Position numbers and translations under genes: made by a program
Notes under the pieces: generated by a model
What the model was told of the DNA's origin: nothing
What the model saw: only the letters and a program-made list of their open reading frames with translations
Database searches by the model: none
Part shown: in pieces, positions 37,577-46,513 of the stretch
How the letters are laid out: the number at the start of each line of letters is the position of its first letter
Position numbering within the stretch: position 1 is the stretch's first letter
Origin: Treponema parvum
GTDB lineage: Bacteria; Spirochaetota; Spirochaetia; Treponematales; Treponemataceae
Length of the DNA: 64,000 bases
Direction: 5' to 3'
Assembly: GCF_017893945.1 (NCBI RefSeq)
Contig: NZ_CP054257.1
Span: 2,294,001 to 2,358,000, forward strand

Positions 37577-39442
37577 ATGTTTGACGATAAAATCAGAACA
37601 AAGCTCTGTCGTTACGTATTTATCGTTGCGGCGCTATTATACCTTTACACATCGGGCTTCGGTTCCTTTTCAGAAATGACGCATCGCGCTCTGCTTGTTG
37701 CAGTATGCGGTTTTTCAGTGTTTTTAAAAAAACCGTTTAAAATCGGTAAGGATAAAAAGCAAAACCTCTTCACACGAATGCTGGATTGGCTTTTTTCCGT
37801 AGGATTTACAACTGCATGCATATACATCATGTGTATCTGGAATTCCAGAACCAGCAAAATAGGAGAAGCCCCGCAAACCGATATATGGATGGGAATTTTA
37901 ATGATTGTGCTGTTGCTCATTGCCTCTTACAAGACAACGGGCTTACCGCTGGTGATTACCTGTATTGTATTTTTGCTATACGCAAAATTCGGCCCGTATT
38001 TACCCCGGGTGATCGCACATAGAGGAGAATCTTGGAGCCGAATAGCACAATTTATGTATGTGTCCACAGGAAGTATTTTCGGCATTCCTGTCAGTATAGC
38101 CGCCACATACATAATAAGTTTTGTTATTTTTGGAGCCTTTTTGGAACGTTTCGGGGCGGGACAATGGTTTGTAGACATTTCCTATGCCGCAACGGGAAAT
38201 TACCGCGGCGGTCCTGCAAAGACAAGCGTCATATCCAGCGCGTTAATGGGCATGATCTCAGGTTCTCCGGCGGCAAACGTTGTCACTACCGGAGCGTTTA
38301 CAATTCCGCTGATGAAACGCATGGGGTACAAGGATTATGAAGCGGCCGCAGTAGAATCGGTCGCATCCACAGGAGGAATGTTTACTCCGCCTATAATGGG
38401 CGCTGCGGCATTTTTAATGGCTGAATATTTGAATATCTCATATGCAAGCGTAGCAAAGGCCGCAATCCTTCCGGCTATCCTATACTACATATCAATCTTT
38501 TTAGTAGTTGACGCTATCGCAGTAAAAAGCAATCTTCTTGGAATTCCCAAAAATGAGCTTCCTAACGCAAAAAGCATCATGAAGGAAAGAGGGCAACTTT
38601 GTATTCCTATTATTCTCGTAATAGCAGGTATAATAATCGGATGGAGCGCAATGAAAGTGGCTTTCTGGGGCACTGTTTCCGTACTTTTGGTTGCCTGTAT
38701 AAAAAAAGAAACCCGCCCTACTTTAAAAGGTATTCTTGAAGCCTTGGAAAGCAGCATAAAAAATGTTTCCGGCATTGTAATCTCTTGTGCGGCCGCCGGT
38801 ATAATAGTCGGCGTAATTTCCATGACAGGCCTTGCTACAAAATTAAGTTATACTTTGATCAATATTGCACACGGAAACATTTACATAGCTGCAGTCCTTG
38901 TTGCCTTTATTACAATAATCCTCGGATGCGGCATGCCGCCCACGCCTACATACATAATTTTAGCCACAGTTTTAGTCGGTCCTCTTACAAAGATGGGAGC
39001 TTCGGCTATCTCAGCTCATATGTTTATATTTATGTTCGCTTCAATAGGCGCTCTTACTCCTCCGGTAGCTATCACAGCGTATACGGCGGCGGCAATTGCA
39101 AGATCGGATCCTAATAAGACCGGATACCGCGCATTCCGCATGGGACTTGTAGCTTACATAATCCCGTTTATTTTTCTTCTGAACCCGGCTTTGCTTCTTA
39201 CGGGGAACTTACCGATTGTGGCTATGGCTGTAATATCGTCGATTATAGGAATTTTTGCACTTACGGGCGCAGTTGAAGGGTATATATTCCGTTCATGGGC
39301 AGCTGTATCCAGAATACTTCTTGCCTTAGCGGCCATACTCCTGTTGATCCCCGGGAGCATCACCGATATTATTGGAGCGTTGCTTATACTTATCGCCTTT
39401 TTTCTGAGCAAAATCGCAGATACTAAAAAGAGGACATCTTGA
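37577..39442 (+). CDS. TRAP transporter fused permease (DctQM type)
   Basis: The 621-residue inner-membrane protein joins the small DctQ-like four-helix part (about 1-170) to the large DctM-like part (about 170-600), as is usual for TAXI systems. SALMGMISGSPAANVVTTGAF and GCGMPPTPTYIILATVL are conserved re-entrant segments. It uses a cation gradient for uptake. Its stop shares one base with the start of the amidohydrolase. Confidence 0.92.
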   Translation: MFDDKIRTKLCRYVFIVAALLYLYTSGFGSFSEMTHRALLVAVCGFSVFLKKPFKIGKDKKQNLFTRMLDWLFSVGFTTACIYIMCIWNSRTSKIGEAPQTDIWMGILMIVLLLIASYKTTGLPLVITCIVFLLYAKFGPYLPRVIAHRGESWSRIAQFMYVSTGSIFGIPVSIAATYIISFVIFGAFLERFGAGQWFVDISYAATGNYRGGPAKTSVISSALMGMISGSPAANVVTTGAFTIPLMKRMGYKDYEAAAVESVASTGGMFTPPIMGAAAFLMAEYLNISYASVAKAAILPAILYYISIFLVVDAIAVKSNLLGIPKNELPNAKSIMKERGQLCIPIILVIAGIIIGWSAMKVAFWGTVSVLLVACIKKETRPTLKGILEALESSIKNVSGIVISCAAAGIIVGVISMTGLATKLSYTLINIAHGNIYIAAVLVAFITIILGCGMPPTPTYIILATVLVGPLTKMGASAISAHMFIFMFASIGALTPPVAITAYTAAAIARSDPNKTGYRAFRMGLVAYIIPFIFLLNPALLLTGNLPIVAMAVISSIIGIFALTGAVEGYIFRSWAAVSRILLALAAILLLIPGSITDIIGALLILIAFFLSKIADTKKRTS

Positions 39443-40455
39443 TGCGCTGTATAGATATGTTTAATCACTACCTTCCGAAGAGCTTTTACGAAAAAATAAC
39501 AGCTTTGGGAGGTAACGCCCACATGATGACGCGTGCTTCCCGTATGCCCGCAATGAGCGACCTGTCTTACCGCCTGCGTCTTATGGATACGTTTGAGGGT
39601 TATCAACAGATTCCGTGCATAGTAAGTCCTAGCGTAGAGCAGCTGGTACCTGAAGACAAGACCGCCGAACTGGCTAGAAGTGCGAACGAATCATTCTATG
39701 CGCTTTGTCAAAAATATCCGGATAAATTTCCGTCCTTTGTCGCCGTTCTGCCGTTGGACAACATGGATAAAGCGGCTAAGGAAGCCGAGTTTGCCGTTAC
39801 TCAGTTAGGCGCCGCCGGTGCGCAGATATTTACAAACCAAGGCGGAGCGGCGATCGACAGCGACGAATTCTACAAACTATATCATGTCCTAGACGATTTG
39901 GAAGCAGCTTTATGGGTACATCCGGCTCGAACTCAGAACCAGCCCTACTATAAGAATGAAACGGAAGAACGTTATGAATTGTGGTGGACGATGATGTGGC
40001 CCATTGAAACAACTATGGCGGCATCACGTCTTGTTTACTCAGGTATAAATCAAAGGTGTCCTCGCCTAAAAGTAATCCTACATCATGCAGGAGGAATGCT
40101 TCCCATGATGGAAGGCAGACTGGAAAACGGACTAAAGCTGTACGGAACTCGTACCGCACAGGACAAAAAGGATTTAACGGAATCCCCGATTAAAGAAAAA
40201 TGTCAAATCGATGAATTCCGCAGACTGTACGCAGATTGCGCGACATTCGGCAGTAAGGCGGCGATACAATGCGGAATAAATTTTTTCGGGGCGGGACACA
40301 TGGTATTTGCCAGCGACATGCCGTTTGATCCCGAAGATGGATTCGGGTATGTAAGAAGAACGTTAAACGACATAGCGAATCTTCCTATAACTGAAAAAGA
40401 AAAAGACGCGCTTCGCTATACGAACGCACTTAAGATTTTAAAGCGTATTTTTTAA
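39442..40455 (+). CDS. amidohydrolase-2 family protein (ACMSD-like decarboxylase)
   Basis: The 337-residue TIM-barrel protein belongs with ACMSD and aromatic-acid decarboxylases. Visible are LWVHPAR (metal His), VILHHAGGMLPMMEGRLENG (His pair) and FASDMPFDP (catalytic Asp). In the N-terminal metal motif the usual HxH reads FNH (IDMFNHYLP), so the first His is Phe. The start is ATG 39442 with GAGG eight bases upstream. Its place after the TRAP genes suggests it acts on the imported acid. Confidence 0.82.
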   Translation: MRCIDMFNHYLPKSFYEKITALGGNAHMMTRASRMPAMSDLSYRLRLMDTFEGYQQIPCIVSPSVEQLVPEDKTAELARSANESFYALCQKYPDKFPSFVAVLPLDNMDKAAKEAEFAVTQLGAAGAQIFTNQGGAAIDSDEFYKLYHVLDDLEAALWVHPARTQNQPYYKNETEERYELWWTMMWPIETTMAASRLVYSGINQRCPRLKVILHHAGGMLPMMEGRLENGLKLYGTRTAQDKKDLTESPIKEKCQIDEFRRLYADCATFGSKAAIQCGINFFGAGHMVFASDMPFDPEDGFGYVRRTLNDIANLPITEKEKDALRYTNALKILKRIF

Positions 40456-40467
40456 ACGGATGACACG

Positions 40468-41472
40468 ATGAACAGAGCAAAAGACGTTGCCCAATTATGC
40501 GGCGTTTCCATAAGCACGGTTTCCCGCGTGCTTGCAGGAAAAACTTGCGTAAAAGAAAGCACCCGTAAACGAATATTGGAAGCGGTAGAAAAAACCGGCT
40601 ACAGGCCGAATATCATGGCGCAAAATCTTAAACTGGGGAAAAACAGCGTCATTGCCATAATAATACCGTCCATTGACAATCTCATCTATCCTCCGCTTGT
40701 CCGCGGTATCGAAGACGTTGTAAACGAACAAAACTATATAGTTACCGTTTGCAACACGGACGAAGATGAAGAAAAAGAAACGCATTTTATTAACCGGTTT
40801 CTTAACAGAGGTCTGGCAGGCCTGATAGTTGCGACGCTCCGTAAAAAAAGCACACAGATAAAAAAATTTAAAGATAAAAATTTTCCTATTGTGCTTACAA
40901 ACCGTGCATATGACAAATCGTTCGATACCGTCGTCGTGGACAATCATCAAGCGGCTTACAAAATGATCAACGTGCTGATTTCCGGCGGTTGTAAACACAT
41001 CGCCTACGCTTCGGCCGATCCCGACCTTTTTTTGTACGAACAGCGCTTTTGCGGCTATAAAGACGCCCTGCAGGACGCTCACATCCCGTTCAAAAAAGAA
41101 TATGTGATGGAAGACAACGGAGATCCCAATTCTCTTTACGGCAAAACAAAAGACCTGCTGAAAAATCACCCTGAAATTGACGCCGTCGCCGCTTCCAATG
41201 ACTTTAGAGCGTTCGTCATATCGCAAGCGGTGACGGATATGGGATTTCGCATCCCTCAGGATATTTCTGTGACGGGGTTCGACGGCATCGAAGTAGGCAA
41301 ATACATGACGCCGTCTTTGACGACGGTATATCAGCCGCTGCGGGAAATGGGCGCATGCGCGGCAAATAGGCTGCTTGAACAAATAAATCACAAAGAGCAG
41401 ACGGGCTCGTTTCTTCCGCCCGAAACGATAGTTTTACCCACTGAGATCATATTGCGCCAGTCAACCAGATAA
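40468..41472 (+). CDS. LacI-family transcriptional regulator
   Basis: The 334-residue repressor has the N-terminal helix-turn-helix and hinge (AKDVAQLCGVSISTVSRVLAG and YRPNIMAQNLKLGKN) and a C-terminal periplasmic-binding-like effector domain. It is last in the TRAP operon, 12 bp after the amidohydrolase. The perfect LacI palindrome at 36563-36584 is its likely target; binding is inferred from symmetry and proximity. Confidence 0.93.
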   Translation: MNRAKDVAQLCGVSISTVSRVLAGKTCVKESTRKRILEAVEKTGYRPNIMAQNLKLGKNSVIAIIIPSIDNLIYPPLVRGIEDVVNEQNYIVTVCNTDEDEEKETHFINRFLNRGLAGLIVATLRKKSTQIKKFKDKNFPIVLTNRAYDKSFDTVVVDNHQAAYKMINVLISGGCKHIAYASADPDLFLYEQRFCGYKDALQDAHIPFKKEYVMEDNGDPNSLYGKTKDLLKNHPEIDAVAASNDFRAFVISQAVTDMGFRIPQDISVTGFDGIEVGKYMTPSLTTVYQPLREMGACAANRLLEQINHKEQTGSFLPPETIVLPTEIILRQSTR

Positions 41473-41654
41473 GAGTTCAGTTCCGCGAGCAGAAGAATAG
41501 CGCATTGCCTTATCGCAGCGCCGATTTTCGCTGAACATCGGCATATTTCACCGCGGAGCTGATAGGTGCATTTATTGCAGATCCAGAGTATTTTTCCATT
41601 CCCTCTTGAAGCGCCGTTGTAAAACAGAGTATTTTATTTTACGGAAGGTTTGCA

Positions 41655-42038
41655 ATGATAACGCAAAAACACATAGATTACGTTATGCGCTTTATGTCGT
41701 GTATAACGGCCGTAGCTATATTTTCACTTTCGGCACAGGAAAAACTGCCGCTGCCGGGCTCTATTTTGTTTCCGGGATCGGACAAACTTTTACACGCGTT
41801 CGCGTTCGGGTGCTTCGCATTTGCTTTTTCATATTGGCTAGATCGCGGAAAATGGGCGGTAAACCCGCACATATGCGTTTTCATAGTCTGCATCGCAGGC
41901 GCAGTCTACGGCGTAAGCGATGAAATTCACCAAATATTTGTGCCCGGCCGCGACGCTTCAGTATACGACTGGATCGCCGACTGTGCAGGAACTTTTTCAG
42001 CCGCGCTTTTACGCATGAGACTTACGCGGCGCAAATAG
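41655..42038 (+). CDS. VanZ-like membrane protein
   Basis: The 127-residue protein has four predicted membrane helices and the VanZ signature: FPGSDKLLHAFAFGCFAFAF and then GVSDEIHQIFVPGRDASVYDW (about 88-108). VanZ proteins of this size are common; a role in teicoplanin tolerance applies only to the Enterococcus example. GGAAGG precedes ATG 41655. No operon partner is visible. Confidence 0.85.
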   Translation: MITQKHIDYVMRFMSCITAVAIFSLSAQEKLPLPGSILFPGSDKLLHAFAFGCFAFAFSYWLDRGKWAVNPHICVFIVCIAGAVYGVSDEIHQIFVPGRDASVYDWIADCAGTFSAALLRMRLTRRK

Positions 42039-42115
42039 AACATGTATGCAAAAAGCTCATAGTCCGTTCATGCAATTTTAAGATAAAATTTGAATTTATA
42101 AGGAGCGTTATAGTC

Positions 42116-42715
42116 ATGAACTTATTTTTATGTTCGCATTTTTCAAGCGTCGGATCTATAGTCAAAGAACAGATCTCCGGAAAAAAAGTTGTTTTTATTC
42201 CTACCGCATCGCTGCACGAAGGATACACGGGATATGTAGGTTCGGCTCGTAAGTTATTTGAAAAAATAGGCGCGCTGTTGACGGAAATTGATATTTCAAC
42301 CGAAGAGCTTTCAAAAATAAAAATACTGTTTGAAGATGCCGACGTCATTTATTTTACAGGCGGCAATTCTTTTTTTCTTATCGACCAATTAAGAAAAACC
42401 GGAACGGATAAACTTCTCAAACAGCAAATTGAAAAAGGGAAATTGTTTATCGGAGAGTCTGCAGGTGCCATCATATGCGCGCCGACAATTTCTTATATTG
42501 AAAAAATGGATCCCGTTCCGAAAGATTATTCGCAAAGCGATTATGCAGGATTAAATCTTATCGATTTTTACATTCTGCCGCATTATCTTACCGCGCCGTT
42601 TAAAAAAGTCACGGCGGAAATTATGCAAGAGTTTTCGGAACTTGAAATATGCGCAATCAATAACTCCCAAGCGGTTATTATAAAAGACGGTACAAGAAAT
42701 ATCGTGGCCGTATAA
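42116..42715 (+). CDS. peptidase E-like (S51) serine peptidase
   Basis: The 199-residue cytoplasmic protein resembles dipeptidase E, which releases N-terminal Asp. The nucleophile elbow GESAGAIICAPT (about 116-127) holds the catalytic Ser, and YFTGGNSFFLIDQL is the other conserved segment. It is shorter than E. coli PepE (229) and closer to the Firmicutes form. AAGGAG precedes ATG 42116. Confidence 0.85.
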   Translation: MNLFLCSHFSSVGSIVKEQISGKKVVFIPTASLHEGYTGYVGSARKLFEKIGALLTEIDISTEELSKIKILFEDADVIYFTGGNSFFLIDQLRKTGTDKLLKQQIEKGKLFIGESAGAIICAPTISYIEKMDPVPKDYSQSDYAGLNLIDFYILPHYLTAPFKKVTAEIMQEFSELEICAINNSQAVIIKDGTRNIVAV

Positions 42716-42852
42716 GCGGCGTAAGAACTTGACTCTAACAATTTAGCCTGAATGTTCCGATTTACGCAAAGTCGCTTGTAGAAGTTGTTTACAGGTCGCA
42801 CATCCGTGAACGACAAAGCCGCCCTAAATTGTAAAATACGGAACCTCGGAAT

Positions 42853-42882
42853 TTGTGCAATTTAATTAAAAACCTGTATAAT
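42853..42882 (+). promoter_or_regulatory. sigma-70 promoter upstream of the DUF4405 gene
   Basis: TTGTGC (42853-42858) and TATAAT (42877-42882) are 18 bp apart. The leader to the start codon is about 90 nt. Confidence 0.55.
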
Positions 42883-42977
42883 ATCATCTACGGTCGAGGC
42901 GAAAAAACCGGAATTGATAAAATAAAAGCGGACGCCCCGCAATATTTCAACCTGCAATATTTCTAAGGAAAACAAAT

Positions 42978-43586
42978 ATGATTAAACAAAGCACGGCCAG
43001 AATGATTATCGACAGCGCGATGACCATCATTTCGCTTATGCTTTTAGGCGGGAATTATTTTTTCCCGTGGACAGGAGTCCATGAAATTTTGGGGGTGTCG
43101 TTGTTCGTCCTGTGGGGCATCCACGTTGCGCTGAACCGCCGCTGGTACGGATCGCTTTTAAAAGGTTCATACCGCCCGATCCGCATTATGCAGTCAACAG
43201 TAAACTGCGGCATCCTTGTGTGCGCTCTCTTTTTGATGATAAGCGGCGTCATGCTTTCCCAGCACGTCTTTGTGTTTTTGGGGATCGACTTCGGCGCGAA
43301 CTTTTCGCGCATAGCGCACCTTTTGGCAAGCCACTGGTATTTTTTGTTTATGTCGCTGCACATCGGCCTGCACGTACAAACGATTGCAATGAAGGAACAA
43401 AACGGCACGACCCGGTCTTCCGCGCGGCTCAAATCGATTGCGCTTTATGTGCTGCTTGTTCTTGAAGAGCGCACGGGTACATCGTCCTTCAATCCTGAGC
43501 TTTCCGGGCCTAGGGCAACTCATTTTAACGGAAGTTTGTGCAAACCATTTCCCTTGTCTAAAAACACGCATATCAGTATGTTTTAG
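42978..43586 (+). CDS. DUF4405/cytochrome b561-like membrane protein, odd C-terminus
   Basis: The 202-residue protein has four membrane helices. Histidines placed as in heme-b-binding DUF4405 proteins are visible (GIHVALNRRWYGSLLKG, IAHLLASHWYFLFMSLHIGLH). From about residue 155 the sequence (VLLVLEERTGTSSFNPELSG) no longer looks like the family, whose members usually end in a further helix or soluble segment. The 3' end may have been replaced or frameshifted. TAAGGA precedes ATG 42978. ldh follows 17 bp later. Confidence 0.7.
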   Translation: MIKQSTARMIIDSAMTIISLMLLGGNYFFPWTGVHEILGVSLFVLWGIHVALNRRWYGSLLKGSYRPIRIMQSTVNCGILVCALFLMISGVMLSQHVFVFLGIDFGANFSRIAHLLASHWYFLFMSLHIGLHVQTIAMKEQNGTTRSSARLKSIALYVLLVLEERTGTSSFNPELSGPRATHFNGSLCKPFPLSKNTHISMF

Positions 43587-43603
43587 GCGGAGGTACTACC
43601 CTT

Positions 43604-44551
43604 ATGGATGAAAAGAAACGCAAAGTTACCGTAGTGGGAGCGGGCGCTGTGGGTTCGACTTTTGCCTACGCACTGGCGCAAAGCGGTTACGCGGACGAAA
43701 TTGCGATAACCGATATGAATAAAAATTTTGCCGAAGGACAAGCTCTCGATCTTGTTCAAGGTTTGCCTTTTTTGTCGCAGGTCGACATACACACGGGAGA
43801 CAAGGCCGACTATGCCGACAGCGACATTGTCGTGGTTACGGCGGGAGCGAAACAGCAGAGCGGCGAAACCCGTATTGATTTATTAAAACGCAATGCCGCT
43901 ATTATAACCGGCATTGCAAAAGACATTGCCGAAAGCGGCTGCAAGGGCGTCATGCTTATTGTGAGCAACCCTGTGGATATTTTAACGCGGGCGGCACTTT
44001 CGGCTTCGGGTTGGGAACGCGGCAGAGTTATAGGCTCCGGAACGGTTTTGGATACCGCCCGTTTTCGCTACACGCTCAGCAAAGAATGCGGCGTCGATGC
44101 CCGCAATATTCACGGCTACATTTTGGGCGAACACGGCGACAGTGAATTTGCCGCATGGTCGATGACATCCGTCGGAGGAAGGCGCATAGACGAATATTGC
44201 TCAGGCGGCGTATGCAGCTCAGGCCCGTATTTCGACAAAGCGAAAATTCTTGAAGAGGTAAGAAATTCAGCATATCACATTATCGACTACAAAGGTTCAA
44301 CCTATTATGCAGTCGGCTTGGCTCTCACAAGGATAGCCGGCGCCATTTTGCGAAACGAGCGCAGCATTTTGTCCGTTTCGATGACGCTTGACGGAGAGTT
44401 CGGACTTAAAGACGTTTGTTTGAGCGTGCCGTGCGTCGTCGGCAGGAACGGCGCCGAACGGGTTATCGAAGGCGTCCTTCCCCCTGAAGAACAGTCTGCA
44501 TTGGAAGCAAGCGCAAAGCGGCTCAAAGAAGTCTTTGCCGATATGGGGTAG
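43604..44551 (+). CDS. ldh: L-lactate dehydrogenase
   Basis: The enzyme interconverts pyruvate and L-lactate with NADH. The 315-residue protein has the Rossmann motif VVGAGAVGSTFAYAL, the catalytic His in GEHGDSEFAAW (about 179) and the Arg of the loop. The loop TAGAKQQSGETR has Gln at the specificity position, which indicates lactate rather than malate dehydrogenase. It lies 17 bp after the DUF4405 gene and is probably co-transcribed. Confidence 0.95.
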   Translation: MDEKKRKVTVVGAGAVGSTFAYALAQSGYADEIAITDMNKNFAEGQALDLVQGLPFLSQVDIHTGDKADYADSDIVVVTAGAKQQSGETRIDLLKRNAAIITGIAKDIAESGCKGVMLIVSNPVDILTRAALSASGWERGRVIGSGTVLDTARFRYTLSKECGVDARNIHGYILGEHGDSEFAAWSMTSVGGRRIDEYCSGGVCSSGPYFDKAKILEEVRNSAYHIIDYKGSTYYAVGLALTRIAGAILRNERSILSVSMTLDGEFGLKDVCLSVPCVVGRNGAERVIEGVLPPEEQSALEASAKRLKEVFADMG

Positions 44552-44585
44552 CAAAAACCGTTCCTGTTTTGCCGCCGGCAGACCC

Positions 44586-44616
44586 TTGACTTAAACCTAA
44601 CTTTAACTTGTATATT
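44586..44616 (+). promoter_or_regulatory. MerR-type promoter (19-bp spacer) of the flavodoxin island
   Basis: TTGACT (44586-44591) and TATATT (44611-44616) are separated by 19 bp, which is too long for ordinary sigma-70 use but standard for MerR-family activation. The spacer holds a dyad, TTAAA-CCTAAC-TTTAA (44591-44606). A MerR regulator is encoded at 47170 in the same direction. Binding is inference. Confidence 0.6.
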
Positions 44617-44619
44617 AAA

Positions 44620-45039
44620 ATGTATGGCATGAAGGCGCGCCGTCGGACGGCAGTGCGTCTTTTAACGGCGAGATGATATTTTCGGAAAGATTCGAAACAT
44701 CGCAGATTTCTTGCCGCGCTGGCTGCGGAACCTATTCCGACTTTTAACGTGACTTTCGAGCCGGGGTGCAGAAATAACTGGCATATTCATCGCGCAAAAA
44801 CAGGCGGAGGCCAGCTGTTGATTTGTGTGTACGGCCGCGGCTGGTATCAGGAATGGGGAGAAAAACCGCGGGAACTGCACACGGGCGATATTGTTAATAT
44901 TCCCGCAAACGTAAAACACTGGCACGGCGCGGCAAAAGATTCGTGGTTTCAGCATATCGCGCAGGAAATTCCCGGAGAAGAAAAACAAAACGAATGGTAC
45001 GAACCGGTGGATGAAGGTCAATACGTAATACTGCCTTAA
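44620..45039 (+). pseudogene. cupin-domain gene, frameshifted N-terminus
   Basis: The intact part (from about 44749) is a typical cupin: EPGCRNNWHIHRAKTGGG, then GDIVNIPANVKHWHGAAKDSW, with the metal His residues kept. Family-like sequence continues upstream (KHRRFLAALAAEPIPTFNV in the same frame), but a TGA cuts that frame. The next family-like stretch (GAPSDGSASFNGEMIF) is in another frame without a start codon. No ribosome binding site precedes the GTG at 44749. It looks like the end of a carboxymuconolactone-decarboxylase/cupin gene damaged by a frameshift. Confidence 0.6.
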
Positions 45040-45157
45040 AGCGCTTTCATAAATCAGCAGATTGGTTGAAGTCCGCCGTACAAACGGTTCCGCCTTCTTT
45101 AACTTTGAGTTTTACCTTTCGGCAAAACATCGCTTAATCGTTTATTAGGAGAAAATT

Positions 45158-45631
45158 ATGGCTAAAAAATTAGTGGCGTTTTTCAGCGCGTCGGGTGTAA
45201 CGGCTCAAGTTGCGCGTAACTTGGCGGAAGCGGCCGGTGCGGATCTATATGAAATAAAACCTGCCGTTCCCTATACAAAAGCGGATTTGGACTGGATGAA
45301 CAACCGGTCCCGAAGCAGTGTGGAAATGAAAGATAAATCGTCGAGGCCGGCGATAGAGGACGTTGACGCCCACGTTGCAGATTACGATGTAATTTTTATC
45401 GGATTTCCGATTTGGTGGTATATCGCCCCGACGATCATCAACACCTTTCTTGAACGCTATGATTTCAGCGGGAAAAAAATCGTGCTGTTCGCCACATCGG
45501 GCGGAAGCGGCTTCGGTAAGGCGGTTGAAAGTTTACAGCCGAGCGCGCCGAAAGCAAAAATCATCGAAGGTAAATTGCTGAACGGGCGGCAGGATAAAGC
45601 CGCGCTTGCAAGCTGGGCTTCGCAGTTTTAA
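45158..45631 (+). CDS. flavodoxin family protein (cytoplasmic)
   Basis: The 157-residue FMN protein shows the phosphate-binding loop FFSASGVTAQVAR near the start and the second FMN loop FIGFPIWWYIAPTIINTF (about 86-103). GGSGFGKAVESL follows. It could carry electrons for a reductase in the same cluster. TTAGGAGA precedes ATG 45158. It lies 118 bp after the damaged cupin gene, a common neighbour of this flavodoxin type. Confidence 0.88.
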   Translation: MAKKLVAFFSASGVTAQVARNLAEAAGADLYEIKPAVPYTKADLDWMNNRSRSSVEMKDKSSRPAIEDVDAHVADYDVIFIGFPIWWYIAPTIINTFLERYDFSGKKIVLFATSGGSGFGKAVESLQPSAPKAKIIEGKLLNGRQDKAALASWASQF

Positions 45632-45684
45632 TAATTTGATCCGATATAAGATCATTTAAACGCTGAAAGGAAAATTTATAAACT

Positions 45685-46185
45685 ATGATAAAAAAGATGA
45701 TAAGCGTGATCTTCGCCATGTGGTGCGTTGCGGCGATTTGGGCGGCCGATCCGTTTACGGGCGGCGGCAAGGACGCACAGGCAGTCCGGACAGCAAATAC
45801 GGGCGCGGCGGCAGCTGAAGGAGACACTATGAAAATAACGATTACGGTAAACGGCAAAACGCTCACGGCTTCTTTGTTCGATAATTCTTCCGCCCGTGCG
45901 CTGGTCGAATTGCTGCAAAAAGGAGAGGTTACGATCGACATGCACGACTACGGCAATTTTGAAAAAGTCGGCGAACTTCCGGTAACCCTTCCGCGGAACG
46001 ACCGGCAGATAAGCACGGATTCAGGAGATCTGATTTTATATCAGGGAAAATCCTTTGTTATATACTACGATAAAAATTCGTGGAATTTTACGCCGCTGGG
46101 AAAACTGGAAGGAATAGATAAAGCCGAACTTAAAGCCCTGCTCGGCGCTGGCAACGTTACGGCCGTACTGAAGAGAGCAGAGTAA
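45685..46185 (+). CDS. exported cyclophilin-like-fold protein
   Basis: The 166-residue protein has a signal peptide (MISVIFAMWCVAAIWAAD) and a low-complexity linker to residue 48. The cyclophilin-like fold follows (MKITITVNGKTLTASLFDN, then LVELLQKGEVTIDMHDYGNFEKVG, with the SGDLILYQGKSFVIYYD sheet). Such proteins (PF18050) are often beside flavodoxins. No active site can be assigned. AAAGGA precedes the start. Confidence 0.8.
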   Translation: MIKKMISVIFAMWCVAAIWAADPFTGGGKDAQAVRTANTGAAAAEGDTMKITITVNGKTLTASLFDNSSARALVELLQKGEVTIDMHDYGNFEKVGELPVTLPRNDRQISTDSGDLILYQGKSFVIYYDKNSWNFTPLGKLEGIDKAELKALLGAGNVTAVLKRAE

Positions 46186-46288
46186 TATATAGAAAAACAC
46201 TCGCAATTTTTGCGAAGAAGAAATTCGCGCTTTGCGCTTGTTGCAAGCCGGCATTGCGCGAAATCACGGTATTTTATATAGGAGAAAT

Positions 46289-46329
46289 GATAAAAAGCGC
46301 CGTCTGAAATATCGCCGTCGCTTTTTATC
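46289..46329 (+). terminator. inverted repeat after the cyclophilin-like gene
   Basis: GATAAAAAGCG (46289-46299) and CGCTTTTTATC (46319-46329) are perfectly complementary over 11 bp around a 19-base loop. The A/T end gives a T-run in the right arm, so it may work as a terminator. The left half (ATGATAAAAAGC and CCGTCTGAA) recurs at 54315, inside the end of nfeD. Confidence 0.5.
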
Positions 46330-46513
46330 TCGAGTTTGCATGGATGTTTGCGTAAAGTATGTATACGCATCGTTTTGAAAAAAATGAATATGATACATTA
46401 TATTTTCGTAAACTCGATTATTTATTGCGCTTTCTCAACTGATGTTTGCGAAAGCGCGGAAAAAACTTTTTCGAAAGTTGAAACTTTCTGCAAAAGTTTT
46501 TTTAAGAGATTTT
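46330..46513 (+). repeat. hairpin-rich leader of the exported flavodoxin
   Basis: Further stem-loops follow: GCGCTTTC / GAAAGCGC (about 46428-46458) and GAAAGTT-GA-AACTTTC (about 46474). The last part, CTGCAAAAGTTTTT, also ends the leader before qmcA (54484). The two leaders therefore share both edges. No gene is seen. Confidence 0.45.
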
